Below, one piece after another: positions 34,663 to 41,375 of a stretch of DNA of 64,000 nt (the stretch's first letter is position 1; each line of letters starts with the position of its first letter). The notes beneath the pieces were generated by a model. It saw only the letters and a list, made by a program, of their open reading frames with translations. It was not told where the DNA came from and ran no database searches. The stretch spans positions 1 to 64,000 of the forward strand of contig CAIZZF010000013.1 of NCBI GenBank assembly GCA_903937385.1. Direction: 5' to 3'. The DNA is from an uncultured Holophagaceae bacterium. Its GTDB lineage: Bacteria; Acidobacteriota; Holophagae; Holophagales; Holophagaceae. The translations under genes and the position numbers were made by a program.

Positions 34663-35601
34663 TCAGACAAGCAGGTGGAGGGCAAGGTGGACGGCGACGC
34701 GGGCGGTGGCCTCGGCGCCGTCCAGGGTGGGGGCCAGCTCCATGAGGTCCGCGCCGACCCAGGGCCGGGCCCAGGACCTGGCCGCGTGGATGAGGCGGAG
34801 GGTCTCCGGCAGGCTCAAGCCGCCGGGCACGGGCTCGGCCACGGCGGGCGTCAGGATGGGATCGAGGGCGTCCAGGTCCAGGCTGAGGTAGGCGGGGCCT
34901 TGACCCACCAGGGCCAGGTCCGCCTGGAGCCAGGAGGCCAGCGAGGCGTCGCGCAGGTCGGCGGGGGTCCACAGCCGCACCCCCGCGGCCCGGAGGAAGT
35001 GCAGCTCCTCGTCATCGAAGCGGGGCGCCCGGAGGCCTGCCTGCACCACGCGCTGAGGATCCAAGAGGCCTTCGAGGATGGCCTGCCGCAGCCAGGTGCC
35101 ATGGTGGATGTCGGTGCCCCAGGCCGCGCCGTCGGCGGCGTCCGGATGGGCGTCGATGTGCAGAAGGCCCAGGGGACCATGCTGCAGGGCCAGGGCGCGC
35201 AGCGCACCCAGGGTGAGGGAGTGGTCCCCCCCCAGCAGCAGCGTCCGGCAGTCCCGCAGCGCCCAGGCGCCGACGGTGGCCTGCACGGTCTCAAGGGCCG
35301 CAGCCAGGGAGAAGGGCAGGGTGGGGATGTTGCCGCCGTCCACCCAGCCCCGGGCGGCGGCGGGGGTGCCCTCGGCACGGCCTTCCCGGAGGCGCTCGGG
35401 CATGGGGTGGGTGCCCATGCCCATGGATGCCGCCCGCAGGGCCCAGGGGCCCAGCCGGGCGCCGGGCCGGTTGATGACTCCAGCGTCGCAGGGCACCCCG
35501 AGGACCACGCCGGTGGCCGCGCGGGGCTCCACGCAGTGGGGCAGGCCCAGGAAGGGCGTCAGGCCCGTGCACAGGCTCTGCATGAGGACGTCAGAGGACA
35601 T
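34663..35601 (-). CDS. Agmatinase/arginase-family ureohydrolase
   Basis: The 312-residue enzyme carries the di-manganese ureohydrolase motifs GGDHSLTLG, HIDAHPDAAD and SLDLDALDP. Agmatinase-like context appears in HGTWLRQAILEGLLD and RVVQAGLR, where members of that branch have HGT..RRA.EEGLLD. It probably cleaves a guanidino compound such as agmatine (to putrescine) or guanidinobutyrate to release urea; arginase activity cannot be excluded. The start at 35601 overlaps the preceding gene by 11 bases, with GGAG 5 bases before; a later Met at 35583 has no ribosome site. Confidence 0.85.
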   Translation of the reverse strand: MSSDVLMQSLCTGLTPFLGLPHCVEPRAATGVVLGVPCDAGVINRPGARLGPWALRAASMGMGTHPMPERLREGRAEGTPAAARGWVDGGNIPTLPFSLAAALETVQATVGAWALRDCRTLLLGGDHSLTLGALRALALQHGPLGLLHIDAHPDAADGAAWGTDIHHGTWLRQAILEGLLDPQRVVQAGLRAPRFDDEELHFLRAAGVRLWTPADLRDASLASWLQADLALVGQGPAYLSLDLDALDPILTPAVAEPVPGGLSLPETLRLIHAARSWARPWVGADLMELAPTLDGAEATARVAVHLALHLLV

Positions 35602-36271
35602 CGAGGCTCCGGGGCGTGAGGGCGGCCTGGAAGGCGGCGAGCCAGGCCAGGGCATCGGGATAGTCGCTGGGATAGAGGGGCTCCCCGGCGGTGATCACCA
35701 CGGGGGTGCGGGTGGCAAGCAGGGTCCGGAGGTGGGGCAGCAGGGTCTCATCACCGGTCCATGGGTAGTGCGGTGCAGGGCTGTCGATGCGCAGGGGCTG
35801 GGCCGGGATGCCCAGCTCGTAGGCCGCGTGGAGCCCCCCGGCGTAGAGTGGCGCCAGGCGACCGCCCCGGGTGGTGGTGCCTTCGGGGAACAGCAGCATG
35901 TCCCGGCCCGCGCGAAGGGCGGTGCAGAAGGCGACCAGGGCCGCGGCCCGGCTGGCGGGTTCGGTCCGGTCCACGAACTGGATGCCGGACTTGCGGGCCC
36001 AGCGTCCCAGGATGGGATAGCGCGTCACCTCTCGCTTGGCGATGGTGCCCATGGGGCGGAGGCTCATGAGCACCACCGGGTCCACCCAGCTGAGGTGGTT
36101 GGCCACCCAGAGGGGGACGTCGGTCCGCAGACGCCCCTCGATGGTGAGGTCCACGCCCAGGGCAGGCAGAAGACGCTGGGCCCAGCGGTGCAGGTCGGGC
36201 TGGGTCTCGGCTCCCGCCGCCAGGCGCGGCAGCAGGGCGGCGGTGGGCCAGAGGACCCCGGCCCAGGACAT
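35591..36271 (-). CDS. PlsC-type 1-acyl-glycerophosphate acyltransferase family protein
   Basis: This membrane-associated acyltransferase has 226 residues. It has the HX4D catalytic motif as NHLSWVD and the FPEGTTTRGG acyl-acceptor motif, in a typical lysophospholipid acyltransferase fold. An N-terminal hydrophobic stretch (VLWPTAALLPRLAAG) anchors it. Possible acceptors are lysophosphatidate, or lyso-ornithine lipid if the neighbouring GNAT proves to be an N-acyltransferase. It overlaps the GNAT stop by one base (TGATG) and the agmatinase start by 11, so it is part of a tight operon. Confidence 0.85.
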   Translation of the reverse strand: MSWAGVLWPTAALLPRLAAGAETQPDLHRWAQRLLPALGVDLTIEGRLRTDVPLWVANHLSWVDPVVLMSLRPMGTIAKREVTRYPILGRWARKSGIQFVDRTEPASRAAALVAFCTALRAGRDMLLFPEGTTTRGGRLAPLYAGGLHAAYELGIPAQPLRIDSPAPHYPWTGDETLLPHLRTLLATRTPVVITAGEPLYPSDYPDALAWLAAFQAALTPRSLDVL

Positions 36272-36807
36272 CAGGAGACCAGCTTGAGGCGGGTGTAGCG
36301 GGCCCTGACCCGCTCCAGGTCGTCCTTGGTGATGGCGGACCAGAGCCGGGTGTCGCCGGGGGCGTAGAAGTCCTGGACCTCCTCGATCACCCGGGCGCCG
36401 AGGGCGTTGTGGACGCTGCGGGCGTCGTTGTTGCCGGGCTCCACCAGGAAGCGGCACTCCTCGACATCCTCGTTGAGCAGCTTGGAGACCATGGCGCGGA
36501 TGAGGAGGTAGTTGACCCGGCCCTTCTGATACTCGGGGTGCACGGCCAGGGTCGCGCAGTAGACCGTCTTGCCCTGCACGAAGTTGAGCACGTAGCCCAC
36601 GGGGCGGTCCCCGTCGAGGGCCAGGAAGCACCAGTCCCGGTAGAGCTCCGTGCAGAGCCGGAGGTAGTGGGGGCAGAGCTCGCCGGTGCTGTCACCGGAC
36701 CAGATCTCCGCTTCCAGTCGGCGGAGGTGGGTGAAGTCCGCGCTGGTCAGCGACCGGACTGTGTAGCGGGCACCCTCCGGATGAGGGGTGAGGGTTTCGA
36801 TCGTCAT
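36271..36807 (-). CDS. GNAT-family acyl/acetyltransferase
   Basis: The 178-residue protein is a standard GNAT domain: TVRSLTSADFTHLRRLEAEIW at the start, a CATLAVHPEYQKGRVNYLLIRAMV motif A (about 80-105) and the VEPGNNDARSVHNALGARV motif B before the closing DFYAPGD strand. GGGAGGA lies 5 bases before the ATG. It heads a four-gene minus-strand operon with a PlsC-type acyltransferase and an agmatinase-like enzyme. The acceptor is unknown. It is shorter than the OlsB lyso-ornithine lipid synthases, so that assignment is not made. Confidence 0.8.
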   Translation of the reverse strand: MTIETLTPHPEGARYTVRSLTSADFTHLRRLEAEIWSGDSTGELCPHYLRLCTELYRDWCFLALDGDRPVGYVLNFVQGKTVYCATLAVHPEYQKGRVNYLLIRAMVSKLLNEDVEECRFLVEPGNNDARSVHNALGARVIEEVQDFYAPGDTRLWSAITKDDLERVRARYTRLKLVS

Positions 36808-36992
36808 GGCGTTCCTCCCTGAGTCTCACGATCAGGCTCGGGGATCCGGATGACAGCGGTGTGGTCTGAGTGCCAACTCTGCGCAAATAGGCTGAGACCT
36901 AGCAGTGACGGGCATCTGCAACGCGGGGACACCCATGTTCTGCGATGTGTGTGACGACCTTGAGTCGGCTCCGCCACTTCTCAGGAACAAGC

Positions 36993-38009
36993 TCAGAAGA
37001 ACGGTGTCACCAGCTTCAGGAAGCCCGCCGCCAGCAGGGCGCTGATGGGGATGGTCAGGACCCAGGCCATGACGATGTTGCCGGCCACGCCCCAGCGCAC
37101 GGCGCTGGCGTTCATGGTCGTCCCCACGCCCATGATGGCGCCAGTGATGCTGTGGGTGGTGCTGACGGGAATGCCGTAATGCGCGGTGGTGAACAAGACC
37201 GCGGCGGCCGCCGTCTCAGCGGCGAAGCCATGGATGGGTCGTAGCTTCACGATGCGCGAGCCCATGGTCTTGATGATCTTCCAGCCCCCCGATGCGGTAC
37301 CGAGGGCCATAAAGCTCGCGCTGCCGATCTTCACCCAGAGGGGAATAACCACCTTCAGCTTGGCGTCGAGGGGGAGGTGAAACTTGTAGGCGATCAACGC
37401 CAGACAGATGATGCCCATGGCCTTCTGCGCGTCGTTCTGGCCGTGCGTGAAGGACATGGCCGCCGCGCTGACCAACTGCGCCTTGCGGAACACCCAGTTG
37501 ACCCGGTGGCCCGAGAAATGGCGCACGATCCAGAGGATCAGCAGGATGAGCAGCATACCGACCAGAAACCCCATGAGGGGGGAGAGGATGATGAAGAGTG
37601 CGATCTCTTCGAGCTTCTTGGTGTGGAGAGCGCCAAAGCCGGCGTGGGCAACGACGGCTCCGGACAAGCCCCCCAGGAGGGTGTGGCTGGTGCTGGAGGG
37701 AATGCCGAACCACCAGGTGAGGAGGTCCCAGGTGATGGCGGCCATCAGGGCTGCGGCGATGACCGCAGGCACCACATACTGGCTGTCGGCGATCCCCTTG
37801 GCGATGGTGGTGGCGACCGAGGTGCCGGCCAGCGCGCCGGCAAAGTTCAGCGTGGCCGACATGACCAGGGCGTACTTGGCGGGAAGCACCCCCGTGCTCA
37901 CCACCGTGGCGATGGAGTTGGCCGTGTCATGAAACCCGTTGATGTAGTCGATGCCCCAGGAAAGGAGGATGAGCAGCGCCAGGGACGGGATGAGGAAGGC
38001 TTCTATCAT
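36993..38009 (-). CDS. pit: PiT-family low-affinity phosphate transporter
   Basis: The 338-residue inner-membrane transporter shows about ten hydrophobic segments. The N-terminal signature is NGFHDTANSIATVV and the mirror signature is FTHGQNDAQKAMG, with GIPVSTTHSITGAIMGVG in the C-terminal half; these internal repeats define PiT (phosphate/metal-phosphate symport). It follows the DUF47 gene by 7 bases, the usual pairing in which the PhoU-like protein modulates the carrier. The divergent region upstream of that gene holds a Pho-box-like repeat and a PhoR-like kinase gene. Confidence 0.93.
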   Translation of the reverse strand: MIEAFLIPSLALLILLSWGIDYINGFHDTANSIATVVSTGVLPAKYALVMSATLNFAGALAGTSVATTIAKGIADSQYVVPAVIAAALMAAITWDLLTWWFGIPSSTSHTLLGGLSGAVVAHAGFGALHTKKLEEIALFIILSPLMGFLVGMLLILLILWIVRHFSGHRVNWVFRKAQLVSAAAMSFTHGQNDAQKAMGIICLALIAYKFHLPLDAKLKVVIPLWVKIGSASFMALGTASGGWKIIKTMGSRIVKLRPIHGFAAETAAAAVLFTTAHYGIPVSTTHSITGAIMGVGTTMNASAVRWGVAGNIVMAWVLTIPISALLAAGFLKLVTPFF

Positions 38010-38016
38010 GGCCTGC

Positions 38017-38664
38017 TCAGGCGTTCTTCATGACCGTGGAGCCGATCACCTTGGCCACCAACTCCACCTTGTCCGTGGCGTGCTCGGCCTGCTCCAGCAG
38101 TTCCTTCCACTTGATGAGCTCGATGGGATCCTTGGGGTTCTCGAAGATCTGGGCCAGGGCCGCGTGATAAATCGCGTCGGCCTTGGTCTCCAGGGCATGC
38201 ACCCGCCGGATGCGGTCCCGGATCTCCTTCTGGTTTGACATGTCCCGGAGGGACTTTGTCAGGTGGATCAGCTCCCCCACACCTTCGACAATGATCGAGC
38301 TGATCTCGGTGAGCGCCGGCATCACCTGCGTGATCCGGTAGAGAATCAGGCGCTCGCAGATGGAGTGGATGCGATCGACTACGTCGTCGATGGCGAAGGC
38401 CAGGTGGAGGATGTCTTCCCGGTCGAGGGGCGTGACGAAGGTGTGGTTCAGGCGTTCAATGATCTGGTGGGTCAGATCATCGCCGGTGTGCTCGAGGTCC
38501 TTCATCTGGCGCCGGAGCTCAGCAAAGCGCGAGGGGTCATTGCTGCGGATCTCCCGGTCGAAGAGCTGGGCGGCCTGGTAGGCGTTGGCCGTGGCAGTCT
38601 CCAGGAGGTCGAAAAAGACCATCTCACGGGGTTTCAGCCAGCTCATCAGGGCGTTCAAGGACAT
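38017..38664 (-). CDS. PhoU-like protein (DUF47) associated with PiT
   Basis: The 215-residue helical protein matches the DUF47/PhoU-like family (LETATANAYQAAQLF, DLEHTGDDLTHQIIERLNHTFVTPLDREDILHL, AIDDVVDRIHSI, ALETKADAIYHAAL, IIKWKELLEQAEHATDKVELVAKVI). The ExxxD-type motifs are the metal-binding sites of PhoU bundles. AGGAGA lies 5 bases before the ATG at 38664. It is the first gene of the pit operon. A regulatory role over PiT is known for this family; the mechanism is not shown here. Confidence 0.9.
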   Translation of the reverse strand: MSLNALMSWLKPREMVFFDLLETATANAYQAAQLFDREIRSNDPSRFAELRRQMKDLEHTGDDLTHQIIERLNHTFVTPLDREDILHLAFAIDDVVDRIHSICERLILYRITQVMPALTEISSIIVEGVGELIHLTKSLRDMSNQKEIRDRIRRVHALETKADAIYHAALAQIFENPKDPIELIKWKELLEQAEHATDKVELVAKVIGSTVMKNA

Positions 38665-38705
38665 GGATTCTCCTGCATCGACATCCAACTCTACAGGGTC
38701 CACGG

Positions 38706-38723
38706 GCGTAACTGCAGCGTAAA
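38706..38723. promoter_or_regulatory. Candidate Pho box between DUF47-pit and phoR-like genes
   Basis: In the minus sense the site reads TTTACGC-TGCA-GTTACGC, a direct repeat with an 11-base period, 41 bases before the DUF47 start. In the plus sense it lies 52 bases before the PhoR-like kinase start. It fits the GTTAC-N6-GTWAC consensus of the other candidate sites, with one deviation in the first half-site. PhoB binding is inferred. Confidence 0.5.
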
Positions 38724-38775
38724 ATTGAAGTCTGGCGCTGGGCTCCCAGGCCTTGACGGTGTATGGTCTGGAGGC

Positions 38776-40125
38776 ATGGAGCCGCATCACCTGGAGCGAA
38801 ACGTCAAGTCAGGGACACCTGTATTCCTGGGCCGGGCTTTGATTTGTCTGTCCTCCATGCTCTTCCTGGGGGTCGGGTTGGAGACCAGCATCCACAAGGG
38901 TGCCTCCTTCCTCTGGATTCTGGGACTGTTGCTGACTTTGGCCTTGGTGATGGTGCTCATGGCCCGCTGGCAGGTGCGGCCGGTGGCCGCTCCCCTCGAA
39001 CAGCTGCTCTCCGGCACCGGCCCCCGGGCCATCGAGGACTTGCCCGGTGCCTGGTCCGCCCTGGAGCGTGCGAACCTCGAGCTCCGCGAGCGGGCGGCTC
39101 GGGAAGACCGCCTGCTGCCCGGCATCATGGCCAGGCTGGAGGAAGGAGTCCTGCTCTTGGGCGCAGATGGGCAGCTGGAGCAGTTCAACCCCGCAGCCCA
39201 GCGCCACCTCGGCCTGAGCGCCCCGCTTACCAAGGGCATGCCCGTGGCTGATGTGTTTCTGGATCCGGATGGGCGCGCGGCCGTGAAGCGGGCCTACCAG
39301 GGGACCAGCGGTGAGTGGCGGCTCACCCGGGCTGCTCGGTCCCTGAGGGTGCGGGCCATCCCCTTCGCGCCGCTGGGTCCGGTGAGCGGGGTCCTGCTCA
39401 CCCTGGACGACATCACCAGCCAGGAGGCCCTGGAGACCACCCGGCAGAAGTTCATCTCCAACGTAAGCCACGAGCTGAAGACACCCGTGACCGCCATCCG
39501 CATCGCCGCCGAGAACCTCCAGGAGGAGGAACTGCCTGACGTGGCCAGGGGCAATGCCGCCTCCATCCTGCGCTCCGTGGACCGTCTGGCGCTGCTCCTC
39601 GGCGACCTCTCAGAGCTCAGCCGCATCGAGAGCGGCGCCCTGCATCTGGCGCCTGTGAGCCTGGATCCCACCGCGTTCTTCGAGACCACCCTGCAGGAGC
39701 TGCGACAGCAGCATGGTGGGACAGGGGTGGAATTGGCCGGCAGCCTGACGGCTCCGGCTGGTATCCGGATCCTGGCAGATCCCCTCCGCCTGAATCAGGT
39801 CCTCGAGAACCTGGTTTCCAACGCGGTGAAGTTCACCCCGCCCGGAGGCCAGGTCATGGTCACCGCGACCTTGACGGACCAGGGGCAGACCTGGGAGGTG
39901 CGGGATCAGGGGCCTGGGATTCCCGAGGCAGAACAGGGCCGGATCTTCGAGCGCTTCTACCGGGCGCAGGCAGCCAAAGCCAAGCCTGGCACGGGCCTGG
40001 GGCTGGCCATCGTGAAGCACCTCTGCCGACTCATGGGAGGTGAAGTCACCGTCGAGAGTCGCCCCGGCGAAGGCGCCACCTTCCGCGTCATGCTGCCACC
40101 GTCTCAAAAACCCGAGGCCTCCTGA
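38776..40125 (+). CDS. phoR: PhoR-like sensor histidine kinase
   Basis: The 449-residue kinase has two membrane helices (about 20-37 and 44-63), a HAMP-like linker, a PAS domain (about 115-215) ending in LLTLDDIT, the phospho-acceptor His232 in NVSHELKTPVTAIR, the N-box ENLVSNAVKFTPPGG, and ATPase boxes DQGPGIPEAEQGRIFERFYR and GTGLGLAIVK. This is the PhoR-like class of sensors that phosphorylate OmpR/PhoB-type regulators. It is divergent from the DUF47-pit operon and about 11 kb from the phoB gene, so the pairing is inferred. The start at 38776 is uncertain because its GGAGG is only 1 base away. Confidence 0.75.
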   Translation: MEPHHLERNVKSGTPVFLGRALICLSSMLFLGVGLETSIHKGASFLWILGLLLTLALVMVLMARWQVRPVAAPLEQLLSGTGPRAIEDLPGAWSALERANLELRERAAREDRLLPGIMARLEEGVLLLGADGQLEQFNPAAQRHLGLSAPLTKGMPVADVFLDPDGRAAVKRAYQGTSGEWRLTRAARSLRVRAIPFAPLGPVSGVLLTLDDITSQEALETTRQKFISNVSHELKTPVTAIRIAAENLQEEELPDVARGNAASILRSVDRLALLLGDLSELSRIESGALHLAPVSLDPTAFFETTLQELRQQHGGTGVELAGSLTAPAGIRILADPLRLNQVLENLVSNAVKFTPPGGQVMVTATLTDQGQTWEVRDQGPGIPEAEQGRIFERFYRAQAAKAKPGTGLGLAIVKHLCRLMGGEVTVESRPGEGATFRVMLPPSQKPEAS

Positions 40126-40223
40126 CGCAGCAGTCTGGGCGGTGCCTGGAAGCCCCGGCACCCCTGGTTGGGTCGAAGCGTATGCTGTCGGCCCTGAGGC
40201 CAGGACTCATCGGAGCCAGGCAA

Positions 40224-40253
40224 AGCAGCAAGGGAGGAGGTTCCCTTGCTGCT
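40224..40253. terminator. Hairpin downstream of the PhoR-like gene
   Basis: A perfect 12-bp stem (arms AGCAGCAAGGGA at 40224-40235 and TCCCTTGCTGCT at 40242-40253) has a GGAGGT loop. It is about 100 bases after the kinase stop. The run after the stem is not T-rich (ACCTCACC), so it may be a terminator of the weak type or an mRNA 3' stabiliser. Confidence 0.5.
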
Positions 40254-40493
40254 ACCTCACCCCCCGGAGAGGCCCTCAGAAACCCCATCCCCATCGGTGT
40301 CGAACAGTCGACCTCGCGAGGGGAACCAAGTTCCTCTTCGAGCATAGAGTCGGCCCTCGAAGGCAGAAGTGAATTCCCTGCGACATTCCTGTGGGGTGAA
40401 CCTCCAGGGTCAATCAGATGCGCTGGAGCATCCCTGTCGATAGCTTCCATTCGCCTGGCCGATGCGGCCTGCAGAAGCCCGGAGGTGGTGCAT

Positions 40494-40510
40494 GTTGCGA
40501 GATTGTTACA
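40494..40510 (+). promoter_or_regulatory. Candidate Pho box upstream of PAP2 acid phosphatase
   Basis: GTTGC at 40494-40498 and GTTAC at 40505-40509 (GTTGCGAGATTGTTACA) form a direct repeat with an 11-base period, ending about 62 bases before the phosphatase ATG. In the pstS promoter the matching interval is 58 bases. A second GTTAC at 40531 lies nearer the start but is not in phase. PhoB binding is inferred. Confidence 0.45.
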
Positions 40511-40572
40511 GCCTGGCCATCGGCTTGATGGTTACCCCAACGCAGACTGACCACTAACTTCGGGAGTGGCCC

Positions 40573-41268
40573 ATGCGTCGTTTGTCGTTGAGTCTTATGC
40601 TGCTGCTCGTATCGGGCGTTCCGGTCTTCACGCAGGCGGCTGCAACGGCCACCCAGCCCGTGGCAGTGCCGGAGCTGGCGACCTTCCTGGGGCCCTTCCC
40701 CCCGGCGGATTCAGATGCAGGGAAGGCAGACTTGGCCATCGTCCTGTGGTGCCAGCAGACCCGCACCATCCGGGACAATCAGCTGGCTGCTGCAGAGGTC
40801 AAGCTCACCCTGGCAGCCTATGGAACAGCGATCGGAAGAGCCCTGGTCCCGATGCAATACCCGAAGACCGCTGCGCTGGTGGACAAGGTCGCGAAGGACA
40901 TCAAGGCCCAGACCGATGCACTGAAGAACCTTTATGGGCGGCCACGCCCTTACCTGGCCGACCCACGCGTCGTCCCCGCCATCGAGCGGGAGACCAGCCC
41001 CTCCTATCCCAGCGGCCACGCGACACGTGGCCTGGCCATCGCCATTGTGCTGGCCGAGCTGGTGCCGGAGCGGCGGGAGGCCCTGCTGGAACAGGGTCGC
41101 CAAGTCGGCGTGCACCGGGTGGTGGGAGGCGTCCACTACCCGTCCGACATCACCTCAGGCCAGCGCTTGGGCGCGCGACTTGCCGAGACCTGGCTGGCCG
41201 AGTCCGGCAACAGGGACTTGGTGGAAACCGCCCGGGCCGCTGAGTGGGCTCTACCCATCAAGCCCTGA
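40573..41268 (+). CDS. Secreted PAP2-family acid phosphatase
   Basis: The 231-residue enzyme has a signal peptide (MRRLSLSLMLLLVSGVPVFTQA). It carries the vanadium-haloperoxidase/PAP2 phosphatase motifs: KNLYGRPRP, SYPSGHATRG, and RVVGGVHYPSDI, holding the phosphate-binding Lys/Arg residues and the two catalytic His. This is the layout of class A non-specific acid phosphatases (PhoN/PhoC type), which release phosphate from organic esters in the periplasm. GGGAG lies 6 bases before the ATG. The context of pit, pst and a Pho-box-like repeat supports a role in phosphate scavenging. Confidence 0.88.
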   Translation: MRRLSLSLMLLLVSGVPVFTQAAATATQPVAVPELATFLGPFPPADSDAGKADLAIVLWCQQTRTIRDNQLAAAEVKLTLAAYGTAIGRALVPMQYPKTAALVDKVAKDIKAQTDALKNLYGRPRPYLADPRVVPAIERETSPSYPSGHATRGLAIAIVLAELVPERREALLEQGRQVGVHRVVGGVHYPSDITSGQRLGARLAETWLAESGNRDLVETARAAEWALPIKP

Positions 41269-41322
41269 GCCACCACGAGAGGCGGTTCTCCGACTCGTTC
41301 CAATTCCTGACCTTCACCAAAC

Positions 41323-41358
41323 TCAAACGCCGATGCCCTCGCGAGCATCGGCGTTTGA
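41323..41358. terminator. Bidirectional terminator between acid phosphatase and TonB receptor genes
   Basis: A perfect 14-bp inverted repeat (41323-41336 and 41345-41358) with an 8-base loop lies between the convergent phosphatase and TonB-dependent receptor genes. The stem ends in AAA/TTT tracts on both sides, as expected of a terminator that works in both directions. Confidence 0.85.
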
Positions 41359-41375
41359 CTTTGGGATCCTCGTGG

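Larger units (their letters stand above)
40126..40572. other. Long intergenic region upstream of the acid phosphatase
   Basis: This 447-base gap lies after the PhoR-like kinase and before the PAP2 gene, both on the plus strand. It contains a strong hairpin (40224-40253) and a Pho-box-like site at 40494-40510. Short open frames exist, but none has a ribosome site or a recognisable product. I see no known RNA family in the rest; a small RNA gene in 40260-40480 cannot be excluded. Confidence 0.5.
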
